Assembly: GCF_002368075.1 (NCBI RefSeq)
Contig: NZ_AP018314.1
Location: 3,982,664 to 4,046,663 of the forward strand
DNA length: 64,000 nt
Reading direction: 5' to 3'
From: Sphaerospermopsis kisseleviana NIES-73
GTDB lineage: Bacteria > Cyanobacteriota > Cyanobacteriia > Cyanobacteriales > Nostocaceae
The stretch's first letter is position 1, and every line of letters begins with the position of its first letter. Under the pieces are notes generated by a model. The model searched no databases. It saw nothing but the letters and a program-made list of their open reading frames with translations, and was not told where the DNA came from. Below, piece after piece: positions 8,911-17,737 of the stretch. The translations under genes were made by a program, and so were the position numbers.

Positions 8911-10026
8911 ATGAAACCTATTCCAGTAAATCAGCCATTATTAGATGGCAACGAAAAAAAATATCTGATTGAGTGTATTGATACTGGCTGGATATCTTCT
9001 GAAGGTCATTTTGTCAAGCAGTTAGAACAAAACTTTATAGACCGTGTGGGAAGGCAACATGGTATTGCAGTCAGCAATGGTTCCGCCGCCCTAGATGCTG
9101 CTGTGGCTGCATTAGGAATTACAACGGGTGATGAAGTAATTTTACCTACCTTTACCATTATTTCTTGCGCTGCTGCCATTGTGAGAGCTGGAGCTATACC
9201 AATAGTCGTGGATAGTGATCCCCTCACTTGGAATATGGATGTCACCCAGATAGAGGCAAAAATCACTCCCCGCACCAAAGCCATTATGGTGGTTCACATC
9301 TATGGATTGCCCGTAGATATGGATCCAATAATTAATTTAGCTCATCAGTATGGATTGTATATAATTGAAGATGCCGCTGAGATGCACGGTCAAACCTATA
9401 AAAACCGTCCCTGTGGTAGCTTTGGCCATATCAGTACCTTTAGTTTTTACCCTAACAAGCACATTACCACCGGTGAAGGAGGGATAATTGTTACAGACGA
9501 TCCCCAGTTAGCGGAACGTTGTCAATCTTTACGCAATCTTTGTTTTCAACCCCATAAGCGATTTGTCCACGAAGAATTAGGGTGGAATATGCGTATGAGT
9601 AACTTACAAGCAGCTGTAGGAGTAGCCCAGTTAGAGCGCCTAGATGAGTTTGTTGCTCGCAAGAGAAGTATGGGAAAACTTTATACAGATTTATTAAAAG
9701 ATATACCTGGCATTCAGTTACCCCTAGAGAAAACTGACTACGCAGAAAATATTTATTGGGTGTATGGAATTGTTTTAGATGAACAGATTCCCCTTGATGG
9801 CGAAGCAGTGATGAAGAAACTCAGTGATTATAAAATTGGTACTCGTCCATTTTTCTGGTGTATGCACGAGCAGCCCGTTTGGCAAAAAATGGGACTATTT
9901 GAGGGTCTATGCTGTCCGGTAGCAGAAAAGTTAGCCCGTCGTGGTTTTTACTTGCCCAGTGGATTGGCATTAACGGAAGATCAAGTTGTGACAGTGACAA
10001 ATACTCTCAGGAGTATTCTGAGTTAA
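8911..10026 (+). CDS. DegT/DnrJ/EryC1 aminotransferase, GDP-perosamine synthase-like
   Basis: A 371-residue PLP-dependent sugar aminotransferase. The start (PVNQPLLDGNEKKYLIECI), SEGHFVKQLE, SNGSAALDAAVAALG, the EDAAEMHGQTYK aspartate region and the PLP-lysine loop SFYPNKHITTGEGG (Lys near 185) are all in place. The order and wording are close to GDP-perosamine synthase (Per/RfbE), which aminates GDP-4-keto-6-deoxymannose. That substrate is inferred by resemblance; related enzymes use other 4-keto sugars. It starts directly after the cupin gene. A downstream methyltransferase and GT4 complete the block. Length is normal. Confidence 0.75.
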   Translation: MKPIPVNQPLLDGNEKKYLIECIDTGWISSEGHFVKQLEQNFIDRVGRQHGIAVSNGSAALDAAVAALGITTGDEVILPTFTIISCAAAIVRAGAIPIVVDSDPLTWNMDVTQIEAKITPRTKAIMVVHIYGLPVDMDPIINLAHQYGLYIIEDAAEMHGQTYKNRPCGSFGHISTFSFYPNKHITTGEGGIIVTDDPQLAERCQSLRNLCFQPHKRFVHEELGWNMRMSNLQAAVGVAQLERLDEFVARKRSMGKLYTDLLKDIPGIQLPLEKTDYAENIYWVYGIVLDEQIPLDGEAVMKKLSDYKIGTRPFFWCMHEQPVWQKMGLFEGLCCPVAEKLARRGFYLPSGLALTEDQVVTVTNTLRSILS

Positions 10027-10054
10027 TAAGTAATTAAAATAAGTAACTAATTTG

Positions 10055-10822
10055 ATGACTATTTTCGGCAACTATTCTCGCTATTATGACTTGCTTTATC
10101 AAGATAAGGATTATCTTGCAGAAGCTAAGTTTATTCACGATTTAATACAAACTCATGTACCTTTAGCACAAACAATCCTCGAATTGGGTTGTGGTACTGG
10201 TCATCATGCTCAATTATTGGCTAAGTATGGCTATCAAGTTCATGGAGTTGATCGCAGCTTAGAAATGTTAAAATCGGCAAATGATCGCCTCACCAATATT
10301 GATCCTCAAGTAGCTTCCCGGTTAAAATTCTCTCTAGGAGATGTCAGAACCGTTGACATAGATCAACAATTTGATGTCATTATTTCTTTGTTTCATGTTG
10401 TTAGTTATCAAACCACTAATCAAGATTTGCAAGCTACTTTTAACACTATCAAAAAACATCTTAAATTGGGAGGAGTTTGTATTTTTGATGTGTGGTATGG
10501 TCCAGCAGTATTGACAGAAAAGCCCACTGTTAGGGTTAAACGCCTAGAAGATGATCAGATTTTGGTTACCCGGATAGCGGAACCAATAATGTATCCCAAT
10601 GAAAATTGGGTAGATGTAAATTACCATGTTTTTATTAGAGATAAAACTACTGACGAAGTGAATGAGTTGCGAGAAACCCACAGAATGCGGTATTTGTTTA
10701 AGCCAGAAATAGAATTAATCTTAAATCAACTACAAATGGAGTTAATTAGCCATGGAGAATGGTTAACTGACAAACTGCCAGGCTTCGATAGTTGGGGAGT
10801 TTATTTTGTGGTGAGGAATTAA
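10055..10822 (+). CDS. Class I SAM-dependent methyltransferase
   Basis: A 255-residue methyltransferase. Motif I is ILELGCGTGHHAQLLAKYGY (about residues 43-62), followed by the acidic post-I site HGVDRS, then LGDVRTVD and FDVIISLFHVVSYQ. The N-terminus GNYSRYYDLLYQDKDY is typical of small sugar or N-methyltransferases found beside DegT aminotransferases, for example in dimethylamino-sugar pathways. ATG 10055 is preferred to a TTG one codon earlier. It ends directly before the next GT4 start. N-methylation of the amino sugar made upstream is an inference only. Confidence 0.75.
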   Translation: MTIFGNYSRYYDLLYQDKDYLAEAKFIHDLIQTHVPLAQTILELGCGTGHHAQLLAKYGYQVHGVDRSLEMLKSANDRLTNIDPQVASRLKFSLGDVRTVDIDQQFDVIISLFHVVSYQTTNQDLQATFNTIKKHLKLGGVCIFDVWYGPAVLTEKPTVRVKRLEDDQILVTRIAEPIMYPNENWVDVNYHVFIRDKTTDEVNELRETHRMRYLFKPEIELILNQLQMELISHGEWLTDKLPGFDSWGVYFVVRN

Positions 10823-12043
10823 ATGAGAATCGGTTTGTTAGTCAACGCCCAAATTTCTCCCCAGTCTGGAGGAGCTTACACTTTTGGATCTCAATTATTA
10901 CAAGCGTTTTTGCAATTAGCTCCCGAGTCAGGACATACGATCATTTTATTTACACGTAGTCATCACTACACCAAACATCTGGGATCATCCCTTGAATTGG
11001 TTTCTCTTGACTGGTCTTTGAAAGCTAGAATTAAGTCTAAAATACTAGCACTGGTACAAGAAATCTTCCGTAAACTCAGGAGTCCAAGTAGCAAATTTAT
11101 CCTTCCAACCGGAATGGAATTATATGAAAAATACATACTAGACCTGTTAATTGCTAATCAAGTACAAGTGAATTTAAGTCTTACACCAGAAACTTTTCCC
11201 GTACTTGATGTTCCTTATATCATCCCTATCTGGGATCTACAGCACCGTTTGCAGCCATATTTCCCGGAGGTAAGTACAATGGGAGCATGGGATCGAAGAG
11301 AAAACTACTTTTCTAAGGTATTAAAGCGCGCCACATTTATTCTCACTGGCACGGAGGTGGGTAAAGCTGAAATTGAGAAATTTTATCAGGTGCCTTCTGA
11401 GAGAATCAAGGTTATACCTTTTTTCACTCCCCAACTATCACCAGTTGGCGTAACTAGTGAGGACTTGTTGAATAAATATTCAATCCCCCCTAACTATTTA
11501 TTTTATCCTGCACAGTTCTGCTCGCATAAAAATCACATTGGACTTTTATTGGCGGTTAAAACTCTACAGCAAAAATACGCACTGGCGTTGCCACTCGTAC
11601 TTGTTGGTTCTGGCACAGGTCACAAATCCTATGTTGAAGCAATGGCAAAGGAATTAAACTTGTCAAGTCAAGTACATTTTTTGGGTTTTGTCCCTCAAGA
11701 AGACATGGCACCTTTATATCGCAATGCCTTTGCGCTTACATTTGTGACCTTTTTTGGACCAGACAATTTACCCCCGTTAGAGGCTATGTCCTTGGGCTGT
11801 CCCGTAATTGCATCTGATGTGCCAGGTGCACAAGAGCAATTGGGGGATGCTGCTTTTTTGGTTGACCCCAAAAAACCTGAAGATATTGCTAGTGCTATTA
11901 AACTGTTATGGGAAGATAACAGTTTACGTCAAAACTTGATAGCAAAGGGCTTGGCAAGATCTCAAAAATGGACAGTTGAAGACTATGCTAAACAAATTTT
12001 TGCGGTTATTGATGAATTTGAAGCAATTAGGCGTTGTTGGTAA
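10823..12043 (+). CDS. Glycosyltransferase family 4
   Basis: A 406-residue GT4-type transferase. The first domain has the glycine-rich SPQSGGAYTFGSQLL. The second begins near YLFYPAQFCSHKNHIGLLLA, and the donor site is NLPPLEAMSLGCPVIASDVP (about residues 314-333). The usual first Glu of E-x7-E is replaced, as FFGPDNLPPLE, a variant seen in mannosyltransferase-like GT4 members. The start codon follows the upstream methyltransferase stop directly. It is the last intact gene before a MITE and a decayed gene. Confidence 0.75.
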   Translation: MRIGLLVNAQISPQSGGAYTFGSQLLQAFLQLAPESGHTIILFTRSHHYTKHLGSSLELVSLDWSLKARIKSKILALVQEIFRKLRSPSSKFILPTGMELYEKYILDLLIANQVQVNLSLTPETFPVLDVPYIIPIWDLQHRLQPYFPEVSTMGAWDRRENYFSKVLKRATFILTGTEVGKAEIEKFYQVPSERIKVIPFFTPQLSPVGVTSEDLLNKYSIPPNYLFYPAQFCSHKNHIGLLLAVKTLQQKYALALPLVLVGSGTGHKSYVEAMAKELNLSSQVHFLGFVPQEDMAPLYRNAFALTFVTFFGPDNLPPLEAMSLGCPVIASDVPGAQEQLGDAAFLVDPKKPEDIASAIKLLWEDNSLRQNLIAKGLARSQKWTVEDYAKQIFAVIDEFEAIRRCW

Positions 12044-12103
12044 TAGTTATAATCACAATACATATATATTATCATCATTGACTGATGGCATTTTATTTCT
12101 TCT

Positions 12104-12304
12104 AGGACTTACGCATTGACAGGATCAACCAAATATGAGGTATGGGTTTCAGGCATTTTAACGTGATTTTTTAATGATTTTTGAGCGATAGCGAGGCGCT
12201 GCTGCAAGCAGTTCGCTATTGATCAGAAGTTAATCGTCAAAAGCCTGAAATGGCGGATTTTAGTTCATGCACATCATGGTGAATTTGTACAGTGCGTAAG
12301 TCCT
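12104..12304. mobile_element. MITE with AGGACTTACGC termini (about 201 bp)
   Basis: The element starts AGGACTTACGCA and ends with the exact inverse TGCGTAAGTCCT. The flanks carry near-identical 7-bp repeats (TTCTTCT / ATCTTCT), as expected for a target-site duplication. It has no coding capacity. An internal palindromic block (12185-12219, CTGCTGCAAGCAG core) recurs at 40762. The same termini bound the elements at 17541 and 20061. It fills most of the gap from 12044 to 12329. Confidence 0.75.
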
Positions 12305-12329
12305 ATCTTCTTATTTCTTATCTATATGG

Positions 12330-13267
12330 ATGGAATTTGTGTTATTGAACAGGCTAACAAAAAACCGTTTTTATAATCTAGAAAAATCCGGATTATTTCA
12401 ACAATATCTCCGGCATATTAATGGTTTAAGAAGCAAAAAAAACCAGTCAAAAACTTGAATACATTAAAAAAAGCGCCCTAGATGAAAAAGCAAAAATAAG
12501 TATAACTTGTGCGGGAAAAAGAGACGGAGGCGGCGCACAACTTCATGCTTGTATCTCAACGATAGTTTTTGCTAATAGTATGGGTATAAGATATCATCAT
12601 ACGCCACTGATTAAAGTTGAGCATAACTATAACAATGATCCTCTTTGGGAAGCAAAGTGGGAAAATTATCTAGACCTTACTAATCTATACAGTCCTAGAT
12701 TAAATAATCAAGACTATTTATTTGTAGACAATTATCATTCAATTGTTGATAAAATTTATGAAGCTATTACCAGTAAAAACGATCTAAATATACGTGTTTT
12801 ATACTGCCATGGCTATAGTGATGGAAACCCTCAAGAATTTGTAGATGTTTTGGACAATATAAGGAATCATTTTTTCTTGAGGAGAAATCCACAACTTGTT
12901 TACTCTCCATTTGACTTCAATATTGCAATATATATGAGGCGAGGAGCGTTATACCTCAAGCCAGTGTATCCAGGCATTAATTAATCATCTACGTTTTTAC
13001 TTTAGAAAAGCCCGTCCTAGATTTTACATATTTTCCTACTCCGATGATGATGACTTAAAGATTCTTGAGGATGAGGACGTAAGACTTTTTGTTGACATGA
13101 ATGTGTTTTCCGTTATGGATCATTTAGCTTACGCTGACTGCCTAGTGATGGCAAAAAGTTCCATGAGTTATGTTGCTGGTATGTTAAACAGTGGACTTGT
13201 CCTTTATCAACCTTTCTGGTCTGTTTGTTTACCACACTGGTTTAGGGCTGATGGTTTCTTTGTTTAG
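12330..13267 (+). pseudogene. Decayed glycan gene, fucosyltransferase-like fold suspected
   Basis: Fragments in three frames line up as one gene. It starts at ATG 12330 (MEFVLLNRLTKNRFYNLEKS), shifts frame at an A8 run (12435-12442), and continues as ISITCAGKRDGGGAQLHA and FANSMGIRYHHTPLIKVEHN. It shifts again near 12945-12955, where an expected IRRGD-like motif is spoiled to YMRRGALYL. It then ends with SSQCIQALINHLRFYFRKAR, DHLAYADCLVMAKSSMSYV and a stop at 13267. The layout resembles fucosyltransferase-like proteins with an I-x-R-R-G-D site, but the exact family is not recognised. Two independent frameshifts point to true decay. Confidence 0.65.
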
Positions 13268-13321
13268 ATATAAAAAAGGTCAACATAAAGTCAAAACCCT
13301 CCTAAACCCTAAGATTAAGTC

Positions 13322-14281
13322 ATGAAACCTTTACTTGTCAGTATAATTATTCCTGTTTTCAATCGGGAAAGGATGATTGGAGAGTGCATTGAGTCAGTCT
13401 TGAAGCAAACCTACAAGTCAATAGAGTTAGTGGTTGTTGATGATGGTTCTACGGACAAAACCAAGGATCTAGTAATTTCTTTGTCAACTACTGACACAAG
13501 TGTAATTCAATATATCTACCAACCAAACTCCGGCCAGTCCATCGCCAGAAATACCGGTTTAGCCCATGCTCAAGGAGAATTTATTCAATATCTAGACTCA
13601 GACGACCTGTTAGAACCGACAAAATTACAGCTACAGGTCAAAGCCCTCCAAGAAAATCCTGATGCTGGGGTAGCCTACGGTATTACCCTACGCAAAAACA
13701 TGGTGACAGGTGAAATTAAACCCTGGGCGAGAACACACGAAAAAATTGACAATATTTTTCCCGACTTTTTGCCCCAACGAGGCTGGGATACCAATGCACC
13801 TCTGTGGCGACGTAGCGTCTGCGATGCTATCGGTCCGTGGGGTAACTTCCGCTGTATGGAAGACTGGGAACACGATCTCAGAGCCGGGATGTTAGGAGTC
13901 AAAACCGTCCATGTGCCGGAAGTTGCCGTTATTGTTCGAGACCATCAAGGCGATCGCTCCAGTGGGATGAAAACAGGATTTACCCCAGTCTTCACCCGTG
14001 ATTTCTTCCGATCCCATAAATCGATTTGGCTGCGGATGAAATCCCAGGGCTTAACTGATTGGAGTTATCTAGAACAATTTTCTCGTAAAATGTTCTGGAT
14101 TGCTCGACTATGCGGCGAACGACAACTGATAGCAGAAGCTAAGGAAGCCCTCAGCTTTGCCACTGAGATGGTTGCTACCCACCATGCACCTTGGGAAATA
14201 AGAACCTTCAAAGCGTTAACAAAAGTCTTGGGTTGGCCAAGAGCAGTAACCTGGACAGAAGCCTTGAAAAAAAGCCGTTAG
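13322..14281 (+). CDS. Glycosyltransferase family 2
   Basis: A 319-residue GT2 with the canonical start VSIIIPVFNRERMIGECIES, the nucleotide-binding VVVDDGSTDKTKDLV, SGQSIARNTGLAHAQGEF and the metal-binding YLDSDDLLEP (about residues 90-100). A later WRRSVCDAIGPWGNFRCMED contains the acidic E-D pair of inverting GT2 enzymes. It is soluble, with no transmembrane segment, so probably cytoplasmic and acting on a lipid-linked acceptor. It is the first gene after the decayed region and is followed by a second, related GT2. Confidence 0.85.
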   Translation: MKPLLVSIIIPVFNRERMIGECIESVLKQTYKSIELVVVDDGSTDKTKDLVISLSTTDTSVIQYIYQPNSGQSIARNTGLAHAQGEFIQYLDSDDLLEPTKLQLQVKALQENPDAGVAYGITLRKNMVTGEIKPWARTHEKIDNIFPDFLPQRGWDTNAPLWRRSVCDAIGPWGNFRCMEDWEHDLRAGMLGVKTVHVPEVAVIVRDHQGDRSSGMKTGFTPVFTRDFFRSHKSIWLRMKSQGLTDWSYLEQFSRKMFWIARLCGERQLIAEAKEALSFATEMVATHHAPWEIRTFKALTKVLGWPRAVTWTEALKKSR

Positions 14282-14390
14282 ATGTCGGAAAATATAAAAA
14301 ACTATCGGCTGGTTTAGGAGTCATTCTCACAGTCCTATGGTTACGGTTTTCCCCCCGCTAAGAAACTCAGCCAAATCAAAATCTTTCTGT

Positions 14391-15365
14391 ATGCCTATCA
14401 TTTCCGTTGTTATGAGCGTCTATAACGATGCTCAGAGGGTTAAAACCTCAGTAGACAGTATTTTGAACCAAACCTTCACAGATTTTGAATTCATTATCAT
14501 CAACGACGGTTCAACAGATGAAACAGGAACAATTTTAGATCGCCTAGCCAGTCAGGACTCACGAATAAAAGTGATTCACCAAGAAAATACTGGGCTAACC
14601 CAAGCCTTAATCCGGGGGTGTAACCAAGCCCAAGGTGAATTCATTGCCCGTCAGGATGCTGATGATTACTCCCACCCGCAACGTCTAGAGCTGCAATTGG
14701 CTAAAATCCAAAGTAGTCCACAGATTGGTATGGTTTCCTGCTCTACCCAATATATCGGACCCGAAGGAGAGCCACTGACCATTATTCAACGATCTGAAAG
14801 CCCTGAAATAGCCACCCAGGAATTACTTCATCGCCGCCAGGGTCCGGGTGCCCATGGTAGTGTTTTGTTTCGCAAATCAGTGTACAATGCCGTCGGTGGT
14901 TACCGCCCTGATTTCTATTTTGCTCAAGATTCAGATCTATGGTTAAGGATAGCAGAAAAAGCCCAGTTTGCCAGCTTGTCCCAGATACTATATCTTCACC
15001 GCAGGGAGATTAACTCTACCTCCGGTGTTAATCGTGCCATACAACTCCGATTTGGAGAACTGGGTCAACTGTGTAAAACCGCCCGTTTAAACAGCCAATC
15101 AGAATCTGTTTATCTAGAAGAAGCAAAACAACTACGCAGCCAACTCCTGGCCAACAAATGGCAAAAACATCCTCCTGACCCCTTGGCTGTTGCTCAAGCT
15201 GCCTATTTTTTGGGTTCTCAATTACTAACCAACGGCGATCGCCGAGCAGTTAACTACCTATGGCAAACAGTAGGTCTGTGTCCCTGGCACTGGAAAGGAT
15301 GGTTTCGTTTGGGGCAAAGTATTCTGCAATTTCCCTTTGCTAAAGTCCACACAATACCCTATTGA
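14391..15365 (+). CDS. Glycosyltransferase family 2
   Basis: A 324-residue GT2. MPIISVVMSVYNDAQRVKTS begins a standard GT-A fold, followed by IINDGSTDETGTILD, a GEFIARQDADDYSHPQRLE metal site and FYFAQDSDLWLRIAEK. ATG 14391 is chosen because the 18 extra codons available upstream do not resemble the family. The C-terminal 90 residues are helical and include a Sel1/TPR-like stretch (LAVAQAAYFLGSQLL), perhaps for acceptor binding. The stop overlaps the start of the next GT4 (TGATG), so the three genes 13322-16534 look co-transcribed. Confidence 0.85.
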   Translation: MPIISVVMSVYNDAQRVKTSVDSILNQTFTDFEFIIINDGSTDETGTILDRLASQDSRIKVIHQENTGLTQALIRGCNQAQGEFIARQDADDYSHPQRLELQLAKIQSSPQIGMVSCSTQYIGPEGEPLTIIQRSESPEIATQELLHRRQGPGAHGSVLFRKSVYNAVGGYRPDFYFAQDSDLWLRIAEKAQFASLSQILYLHRREINSTSGVNRAIQLRFGELGQLCKTARLNSQSESVYLEEAKQLRSQLLANKWQKHPPDPLAVAQAAYFLGSQLLTNGDRRAVNYLWQTVGLCPWHWKGWFRLGQSILQFPFAKVHTIPY

Positions 15366-16534
15366 TGATTAACTCTCCTTTACGCATTCTGACAGTTGCC
15401 GATACTCCTTGCGATCCTAACTCTGGAGCCGCAGGAACAGTTTATTACACCAACCAAGCATTGAGAGAAATTGGTCATGAGGTAGATGAAATTTGGGCTG
15501 ATGATTTAGGACCCAGGCGCATTGCTCACGGTAATCTCCATTCCTTGTTAGAGCAACCTAGAGCCTACCGCCGGGCCGTTATGAAGGCAACTCAAGCTAA
15601 ACAATACGACTTAATTATTTTGGATCAGCCTCAAGCTTACCTTGCTTGTAAAGCACTAAAACAGAGTAATTTTCCGGGAGTGATTTTAAATCGGAGTCAT
15701 GGTGTTGAGTTAAGAGTTAATCAGGTATTACCAAAATGGCATCAGAAATATCATATTCCTGAATCTCGTTATCCTCCCTTGATCACATATACTCTGCGAA
15801 GTTTGCTAGATCGTCAGTGGCAAGAGGTGATCAAATATTGCGATGGAATTATAGTTAGCTCAAGTTTGGATGAGAAATTTTTGACTGATTTTTTCAAAGT
15901 TGATCAAAGTAAAGTTTGTTTAGCACCTCAAGGACTGTCCGATGAATTGTTAAACCAGCCAGAATTGATAGACACCGATACATCTCCAGGAAAATGGTGG
16001 AATTTACTCTATGTGGGTCAATTTGCCTTCTTTAAGGGTTATTTTGTTTTAGCTGAGATTATCAACCGTGTCTTAATTGAAAATCCAAATATCAGGTTTA
16101 CCTGGGTAGCTTCTGCTAAAGATCATGGGAGGATAAGAACCTTAATTTTGCCCCATATACTTGAGCGTGTTCAGCTTTTAGACTGGATGTCCCAGTCTCA
16201 ACTTAAAGAAACATATAGCCAGCACGGAATATTTATTTTTCCCAGTTTTTATGAAGGATTTGGCAAAACACCCTTAGAGGCTATGGCTTGTGGTTTATGT
16301 GTTGTTGCATCAGATGAGGGAGGAATGCATGATTATATTGATTCTGGTAACAATGGTTATTTATGCCCGGTGGGAGATGTTGATGAATTTGTAGAGGTGA
16401 TTAATAATTTGATATTAGACCTGGAAAAGACAAAGAACATTGCCCGTGCTGCAAAGAGATTTAGCACCAGTTACACCTGGAAATCTCATGCATTTCAGAT
16501 TCTTGAATATTTAAAGTCTTTTAAACAAAAATAA
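15365..16534 (+). CDS. Glycosyltransferase family 4
   Basis: A 389-residue GT4. The first domain has ADTPCDPNSGAAGTVYYTNQ, and the second begins WNLLYVGQFAFFKGYFVLAE. The donor motif FYEGFGKTPLEAMACGLCVV (about residues 297-316) contains the E-x7-E pair. ATG 15365 overlaps the stop of the upstream GT2. An in-frame TTG one codon earlier is less likely. It lies 4 bp before an FkbM-type methyltransferase gene. The sugar donor is unknown. Confidence 0.8.
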   Translation: MINSPLRILTVADTPCDPNSGAAGTVYYTNQALREIGHEVDEIWADDLGPRRIAHGNLHSLLEQPRAYRRAVMKATQAKQYDLIILDQPQAYLACKALKQSNFPGVILNRSHGVELRVNQVLPKWHQKYHIPESRYPPLITYTLRSLLDRQWQEVIKYCDGIIVSSSLDEKFLTDFFKVDQSKVCLAPQGLSDELLNQPELIDTDTSPGKWWNLLYVGQFAFFKGYFVLAEIINRVLIENPNIRFTWVASAKDHGRIRTLILPHILERVQLLDWMSQSQLKETYSQHGIFIFPSFYEGFGKTPLEAMACGLCVVASDEGGMHDYIDSGNNGYLCPVGDVDEFVEVINNLILDLEKTKNIARAAKRFSTSYTWKSHAFQILEYLKSFKQK

Positions 16535-16538
16535 GTGG

Positions 16539-17564
16539 ATGAAAAATTACAAATTAAGTTCAGATCAACTTGAATGGAGTAATTGTCCAGAGTTTGTAGA
16601 GTTTCCCTTTGTTTGTCGCCTGTGGCTTTGGTGGTGTTCAAGAGGTCCCAAATCAAGAAAAGGGGGAACTATTGGAGGAAACAAGATATTTGATCTAATC
16701 AAAGTCTATCTTAGTTTGTTTCCGGTCTCATCCAACAATTTACTACCGGTCAAAATAAACAAATGGAATTTATTGATTGTTGTTGACCTGTTGGATTTTG
16801 AAATATATCAGCATACGATTCCGTCTATTTCCAATAAATACAGCGGATTTCAACTGCAAGAAATGTTACTGACCCAAGGTGACATTTTTTTTGACATAGG
16901 TGCCAACCATGGTATGTTTAGTTTATATGCGTCAAGACTAGTTGGTTCAGAAGGACGAGTTATTGCCGTAGAACCCCAACCACGTCTAGCAAAAGCCTTA
17001 ATAACTAGTAAGGAACTTAACCAACTACAGCAAATATCTATTTTTGAGACAGCAGTGGGAAATCAAAATGGACAGTCCACATTTTCTATTCCCAAACGGT
17101 CATCGGGTGTTGGATCATTATTTAAAGAGCATACTAGTCAATCATCCACCACGACTCAGATTAGTGTTGAAATGAAAACCCTTGACAAAGTTGCACAGGA
17201 GACAAAAATATCCCAACTTGATCTGATCAAAGTAGATGTTGAGGGAGCCGAATTCATGGTGTTTCAAGGTTCTCAATCAGTCCTTTTGAAGTACAAGCCC
17301 TTCCTCTGGTTTGAAATAAATCCCGATGCACAACGTATCGCTGGTCTGAAATCAACGGATCTCTTGAATATTCTGAGAAATTTCGGCTACTGTAAATTTT
17401 ATCAAGTCTCTAGTCTAGTTCGTGGCGAGTGTGTAGAGCCACAAGAATTTCCCAAACTCACAGATGTACTTGCGGTTCATGCCCAACGCATTTCTACATT
17501 TGATGCATTAAAAAACTCTTTTTGGGAAAATCTAACTTCTAGGACTTACGCAAGATATGACTAA
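16539..17564 (+). CDS. FkbM-family methyltransferase with a C-terminus altered by a MITE
   Basis: A 341-residue FkbM-type SAM-dependent O-methyltransferase. It has DIFFDIGANHGMFSLYASRL (motif I, about 115-134), VIAVEPQPRLAKAL, TLDKVAQETKISQLDLIKVD and the FkbM-typical DVEGAEFMVFQG. Such enzymes methylate sugar hydroxyls in glycan clusters. The last five residues and the stop come from the inserted element at 17541. Reading across the target duplication without it would give ENLTSTKLKK and a TGA. The insertion replaced a short tail and left the catalytic domain whole, so the gene is probably still functional. Confidence 0.8.
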   Translation: MKNYKLSSDQLEWSNCPEFVEFPFVCRLWLWWCSRGPKSRKGGTIGGNKIFDLIKVYLSLFPVSSNNLLPVKINKWNLLIVVDLLDFEIYQHTIPSISNKYSGFQLQEMLLTQGDIFFDIGANHGMFSLYASRLVGSEGRVIAVEPQPRLAKALITSKELNQLQQISIFETAVGNQNGQSTFSIPKRSSGVGSLFKEHTSQSSTTTQISVEMKTLDKVAQETKISQLDLIKVDVEGAEFMVFQGSQSVLLKYKPFLWFEINPDAQRIAGLKSTDLLNILRNFGYCKFYQVSSLVRGECVEPQEFPKLTDVLAVHAQRISTFDALKNSFWENLTSRTYARYD

Positions 17565-17632
17565 AAACCTTATTCTTGCGTAGGGGTAATTCATGAATTA
17601 CCCCTACTTTCGTTCCCTTTTGCGTAAGTTCT
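17541..17632. mobile_element. 92-bp MITE with AGGACTTACGC ends, overlapping the end of the FkbM gene
   Basis: The left end is AGGACTTACGCAA and the right end TTGCGTAAGTTCT (one mismatch). A perfect 7-bp duplication AACTTCT flanks it (17534-17540 and 17633-17639). The centre holds a 28-bp perfect palindrome (17580-17607) built on AATTCATGAATT. A near-identical copy lies in inverse orientation at 20061-20152. Confidence 0.85.
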
Positions 17633-17713
17633 AACTTCTACAAAGTTAAAAAAGTGAATACTATTGGTATGACCCTTGGCATCCCGATGACCGGGCGCGA
17701 TCGCCTCTGCCAG

Positions 17714-17726
17714 TTGCGTAAGTCCT
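17714..17726. repeat. Solo terminal repeat of the AGGACTTACGC element family
   Basis: TTGCGTAAGTCCT occurs alone, 11 bp upstream of the next gene. It matches the right end of the neighbouring MITE family without a matching left end nearby, other than that of the 17541 copy. It may be a remnant of a longer element. The rest of 17640-17737 shows nothing else except one HIP1-like site. Confidence 0.6.
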
Positions 17727-17737
17727 AATAAATAAAG

